Below are positions 61,263 to 64,000 of a stretch of DNA of 64,000 nucleotides, in pieces. Position 1 is the first letter of the stretch; each line of letters starts with the position of its first letter. Made by a program: the position numbers and the translations under genes. Location: the NCBI RefSeq assembly GCF_037027445.1, contig NZ_JBANDL010000002.1, forward strand, positions 2,914,001 through 2,978,000. The letters are read 5' to 3'. Source of the DNA: Lysobacter firmicutimachus. GTDB taxonomy: Bacteria > Pseudomonadota > Gammaproteobacteria > Xanthomonadales > Xanthomonadaceae. The notes below the pieces were generated by a model. It saw nothing but the letters and a program-made list of their open reading frames with translations. It ran no database searches and was not told the DNA's origin.

Positions 61263-61649
61263 TCAGCCGGCCTTGCCGTCGTCGTCGCTGTCGCCGGCAT
61301 CGGCCGGCGGCAGGTCGCGCAACAGGATGTTGATGCGCTCGCCGCGATCGACCGAATCGTCGTAATGGAAATGCAGCTCCGGCACATGGCGCAGCTTCAT
61401 CGCCCGGCCGAGCTGGAAGCGCAGCTCGCGCGCCAGCTCCTTGAGCGCCTTGACCGCCTCGGCGGCGCGCTCGCTCTGCAGCGCGGTCACGAACACCTTG
61501 GCATGGGCCAGGTCGCGGCTGATCTCGACGTCGGACACGCTGACCGACGGCAGGCCGTGCTCGCGCACGGCCTCGTGCACCAGCGTCCCGAGCTCGCGAC
61601 GGAGCTGGGCGGAAACGCGATCGGTGCGGTGGAACGATTTGCTTGGCAT
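61263..61649 (-). CDS. rbfA: 30S ribosome-binding factor RbfA
   Basis: The protein is 128 residues. RbfA pattern: [39 protein letters not shown] and [21 protein letters not shown]. Helps 16S rRNA maturation and is a cold-shock factor. Its upstream region is made of GATTCGTGATTCG repeat, so no ribosome-binding site is visible. Confidence 0.96.
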   Translation of the reverse strand: MPSKSFHRTDRVSAQLRRELGTLVHEAVREHGLPSVSVSDVEISRDLAHAKVFVTALQSERAAEAVKALKELARELRFQLGRAMKLRHVPELHFHYDDSVDRGERINILLRDLPPADAGDSDDDGKAG

Positions 61650-61757
61650 CAGGGATTCGTGATTCGTGATTCGGGATTGGTCAAAGCAAGCATCGCGGGA
61701 GCCGGGAGATTCGGGGTCCGCCTTGCGAACCCCGAATCCCCAATCCCGAATCCCGGC
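61650..61757. repeat. GGGATTG-type repeat pair between infB and rbfA
   Basis: A G-rich half (GATTCGTGATTCG, GGGATTGG) at 61654-61680 and a C-rich half (CCCCGAATCCCCAATCCCGA) at 61730-61755, inverted and separated by ~50 bases. Same family as at 33533-33645. It fills the intergenic region, including the place of the rbfA ribosome-binding site. Confidence 0.8.
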
Positions 61758-64000
61758 TTACAGCGTGCGCTGAACCTCGATGCGCTCGAAGCACTCGATC
61801 TGGTCGCCCGGCTTGACGTCGTTGTACTGCTTGACGCCGATGCCGCACTCGGTGCCGTTGCGCACTTCGTCGACGTTCTCCTTGAACCGGCGCAGCGATT
61901 CCAGCTCGCCTTCGAAAATGACCGCATTGTCGCGCAGCACACGGATCGGCTTGCTGCGCTTGACCACGCCTTCCACGACCATGCAGCCGGCGACCGCGCC
62001 GAACTTCGAGCTGCGGAACACGTCGCGCACTTCGGCGATGCCGATGATCTCTTCGCGGATCTCGACGCCGAGGATGCCCGAGGCCACCTGCTTCACCTGG
62101 TCGATCACGTCATAGATGATCGAGAAGTAGCGCAGGTCGACGCCGTTGGACTCGATGATGCGGCGGGCCGAAGCGTCGGCGCGGACGTTGAAGCCGATCA
62201 CCGTGGCCTTGGCGGTGGCCGCGGCGTTGGCGTCGGACTCGGTGATGCCGCCGACGCCCGAGCTGATCACGTTGATCCGGATCTGATCGTTCGACAACGC
62301 CACCAGCGCCTGGCGCAGCGCTTCCACCGAACCCTGCACGTCGGCCTTGACCACCAGGTTGAGGCTCAGCTGGCCCTCGCCCTTGCCCAGCTGGGCCATG
62401 ATGTCTTCCATGCGGTTGCCGGCCTGGGCGACCAGGCGCGACTCGCGGCGCTTGGCGTCGCGCTGCTGCGCCACGTCCTTGGCCAGGCGTTCGTCGTCGA
62501 CGACCACGAAGTCGTCGCCGGCGTCGGGCACGCCCGACAGGCCCAGCACCTGCACCGGGATCGACGGACCGGCGCTTTCGACCTGCTTGCCGGTTTCGTC
62601 GAACAGGGCGCGGACGCGGCCGTAATGCACGCCGCACACCAGATAGTCGCCCTTCTTGAGCTGGCCCTGCTGCACCAGCACGGTCGCGACCGGGCCGCGG
62701 CCCTTGTCGAGCGCGGATTCGATCACCGTACCGGTGGCGCGGCCGACCGGAACCGCCTGCAGCTCAAGCACTTCGGCCTGCAGCGAGATCGCATCGAGCA
62801 GATCGTCGACGCCGGCGCCGGTCTTGGCCGACAGCTCGACCATCTGGGTCTCGCCGCCGAACTCTTCGGCCACCACTTCCTCGCCGAGCAGTTCGTTCTT
62901 GACCCGCAGCGGATCGGCGTCGGACTTGTCGATCTTGTTGATCGCCACGATCAGCGGCACGCCGGCCGCCTTGGCGTGCTGCACGGCTTCCTTGGTCTGC
63001 GGCATGACGCCGTCGTCGGCGGCGACCACCAGCACCACGATGTCGGTCAGCTTGGCGCCGCGCGCGCGCATCGAGGTGAAGGCGGCGTGGCCCGGGGTGT
63101 CGAGGAAGCTGATCACGCCCTTCGGCGTTTCGACGTGGTACGCGCCGATGTGCTGGGTGATGCCGCCGGCTTCGCCCGAGGCGACCTTGGTGCGGCGGAT
63201 GTAGTCCAGCAGCGAGGTCTTGCCGTGGTCGACGTGGCCCATGATCGTGACCACCGGCGGACGCGGCGCCTTGTCGCCCTGCGTCTCCTCGACGTGTGCG
63301 ATCAGCGCGTCCTCGGCGTCGTTGGCGTTGGCCTTGATCACGGTGTGGCCGAGTTCTTCGGTCACCAGCGCCGCGGTGTCGTGGTCGATGGACTGGTTGA
63401 TGGTCGCCATGACGCCCATCTTGAACAGCGCCTTGACCACGTCGCCGCCCTTGAGCGCGAGCTTCTGCGCCAGGTCGGCCACGGTGATGGTGTCGCCGAT
63501 CGCGACTTCGCGCACGATCGGCGCGGTCGGACGCGAGAAGCCGTGCTGGCCGCCGCCGGAGCGCGACTGCTCGGACTGGCGGCGCGGCTGCGGCTTGGAC
63601 TTGCCGCGCGAGCTGCTGCTGCGGCGGGCCCGGTCGGAGGCGCTGAGGTGCAGCTGGCCGGCGAAGCGGTTGGCCGCATCGTCGTCCTCGACGCCGGCGA
63701 CCATCGCGTGCGAGCCGCGGGTCTTGTGGCGCGCGGCGCTGTTGCGGTCGTCGGCGCGCGGCGCGACGGCCGGCGCCGGCTTCGGATGGCCGTGGCCGTG
63801 AACGCTCGGCGGCTTGCGCGCCGGCTCCTGCTCGGCGGTCGGCGCGGCCGCGCTGGCGTCGGCCAGCTTGGTCCGGGCTTCCTCTTCGGCCTTGGCCCGC
63901 GCTGCGTCCTCGGCGGCCTGGCGCGCGGCCTCGACGGCCTCGGCGCGACGGCGGTCGTCCTCGGCCAGGCGCTGCTGCTCGGCCAGGTTGCGCTGCTTGG
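61758..64000 (-). CDS. infB: Translation initiation factor IF-2, 5' part outside window
   Basis: The frame is open to the window edge, so the N-terminus is missing; at least 747 codons are present. The G domain is clear: [15 protein letters not shown] (G1), DTPGHAAF (G3) and NKIDKSDAD (G4). Domains II-IV follow ([27 protein letters not shown], and the C-terminal C2 domain ending [10 protein letters not shown]). The visible N-terminal end is a charged Glu/Arg/Ala-rich helical part, as expected. It delivers initiator tRNA to the 30S. Order infB-rbfA-truB-rpsO-pnp is conserved. Confidence 0.98.
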   Translation of the reverse strand, partial: KQRNLAEQQRLAEDDRRRAEAVEAARQAAEDAARAKAEEEARTKLADASAAAPTAEQEPARKPPSVHGHGHPKPAPAVAPRADDRNSAARHKTRGSHAMVAGVEDDDAANRFAGQLHLSASDRARRSSSSRGKSKPQPRRQSEQSRSGGGQHGFSRPTAPIVREVAIGDTITVADLAQKLALKGGDVVKALFKMGVMATINQSIDHDTAALVTEELGHTVIKANANDAEDALIAHVEETQGDKAPRPPVVTIMGHVDHGKTSLLDYIRRTKVASGEAGGITQHIGAYHVETPKGVISFLDTPGHAAFTSMRARGAKLTDIVVLVVAADDGVMPQTKEAVQHAKAAGVPLIVAINKIDKSDADPLRVKNELLGEEVVAEEFGGETQMVELSAKTGAGVDDLLDAISLQAEVLELQAVPVGRATGTVIESALDKGRGPVATVLVQQGQLKKGDYLVCGVHYGRVRALFDETGKQVESAGPSIPVQVLGLSGVPDAGDDFVVVDDERLAKDVAQQRDAKRRESRLVAQAGNRMEDIMAQLGKGEGQLSLNLVVKADVQGSVEALRQALVALSNDQIRINVISSGVGGITESDANAAATAKATVIGFNVRADASARRIIESNGVDLRYFSIIYDVIDQVKQVASGILGVEIREEIIGIAEVRDVFRSSKFGAVAGCMVVEGVVKRSKPIRVLRDNAVIFEGELESLRRFKENVDEVRNGTECGIGVKQYNDVKPGDQIECFERIEVQRTL

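Noticed and set aside
1..64000. CRISPR array
   Set aside because: No regularly spaced direct repeats of 25-40 bases; the repeated motifs seen are REP-type or GGGATTG-type intergenic repeats.

Overview
The window is high-G+C gammaproteobacterial DNA of the Lysobacter/Xanthomonadaceae type. Evidence: the conserved block infB-rbfA-truB-rpsO-pnp, a class III PHA synthase pair, several large TonB-dependent receptors, dispersed GGGATTG-type and TGTAGGAGCGG-type intergenic repeats, and many small exported proteins. No plasmid or phage backbone is visible, so this looks like chromosome with one large acquired insert and one small one. The organism call rests on gene content and style, not on a database match.

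Layout. 1-1056: end of a DJ-1/PfpI protein and a small exported NTF2-like protein. 1273-2950: a lower-G+C two-gene module (ImmA/IrrE-like metallopeptidase plus PIN-like DUF4411 protein), close to the 3' end of a tRNA-Leu(CAA) gene at 3555-3641. That tRNA is flanked by two similar 'two membrane helices plus zinc ribbon' proteins. 4571-5374: an NRDE protein. 5643-14146: an all-minus run comprising a 3-hydroxybutyrate oligomer hydrolase, pssA, a HEPN-RES protein, phaE-phaC, an SGNH esterase, DUF5329, PspC and a membrane protein. 14248-18494: a LuxR-type regulator and a large SLC5-domain hybrid kinase of the CrbR/CrbS (ErdR/MxtR) type, convergent. 18978-22850: a TonB receptor divergent from a GntP permease. 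23149-33532: a GH99-like enzyme, a REP-type repeat cluster, RegB/RegA, a small exported protein, a second TonB receptor and a DUF1800/DUF1501 pair. 33602-35426: a LysR regulator divergent from an SDR oxidoreductase.

35517-54590 is an accessory island. It is lower in G+C and bounded by decayed insertion sequences: an IS1595/ISXO2-like relic on the left and IS3-family relics on the right. Its cargo is one minus-strand operon: ABC transporter, HlyD-type adaptor, second ABC transporter (a MARTX-type RtxB-RtxD-RtxE exporter set), then a giant protein of about 3,707 residues. The giant protein carries a recognisable C80 cysteine protease domain (His1072/Cys1119), a following long hydrophobic membrane-insertion-like segment, degenerate Gly/Asp repeats, a LamG-like region and two tandem C-terminal repeats. 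The order 'N-terminal cargo - CPD - hydrophobic segment - repeats' resembles large clostridial toxins, while the export system is MARTX/RTX-like. This is the most interesting system in the window.

54661-57151: an AraC regulator and two unrecognised proteins. 57254-64000: pnp, rpsO, truB, rbfA and the 3' part of infB, all minus strand.

Genes that may work together. phaC/phaE make polyhydroxybutyrate-type polymer, and the 3HB-oligomer hydrolase degrades 3HB oligomers. The CrbS/CrbR-like pair belongs to a family controlling acetate/acetyl-CoA metabolism. A 19-bp motif (GCTGTACC-N3-G-N-AC-N-ATG) occurs upstream of both the hydrolase/regulator pair (14179-14197) and the GntP permease (21364-21382), suggesting a small carbon-storage/short-acid regulon. 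That linkage is inference.
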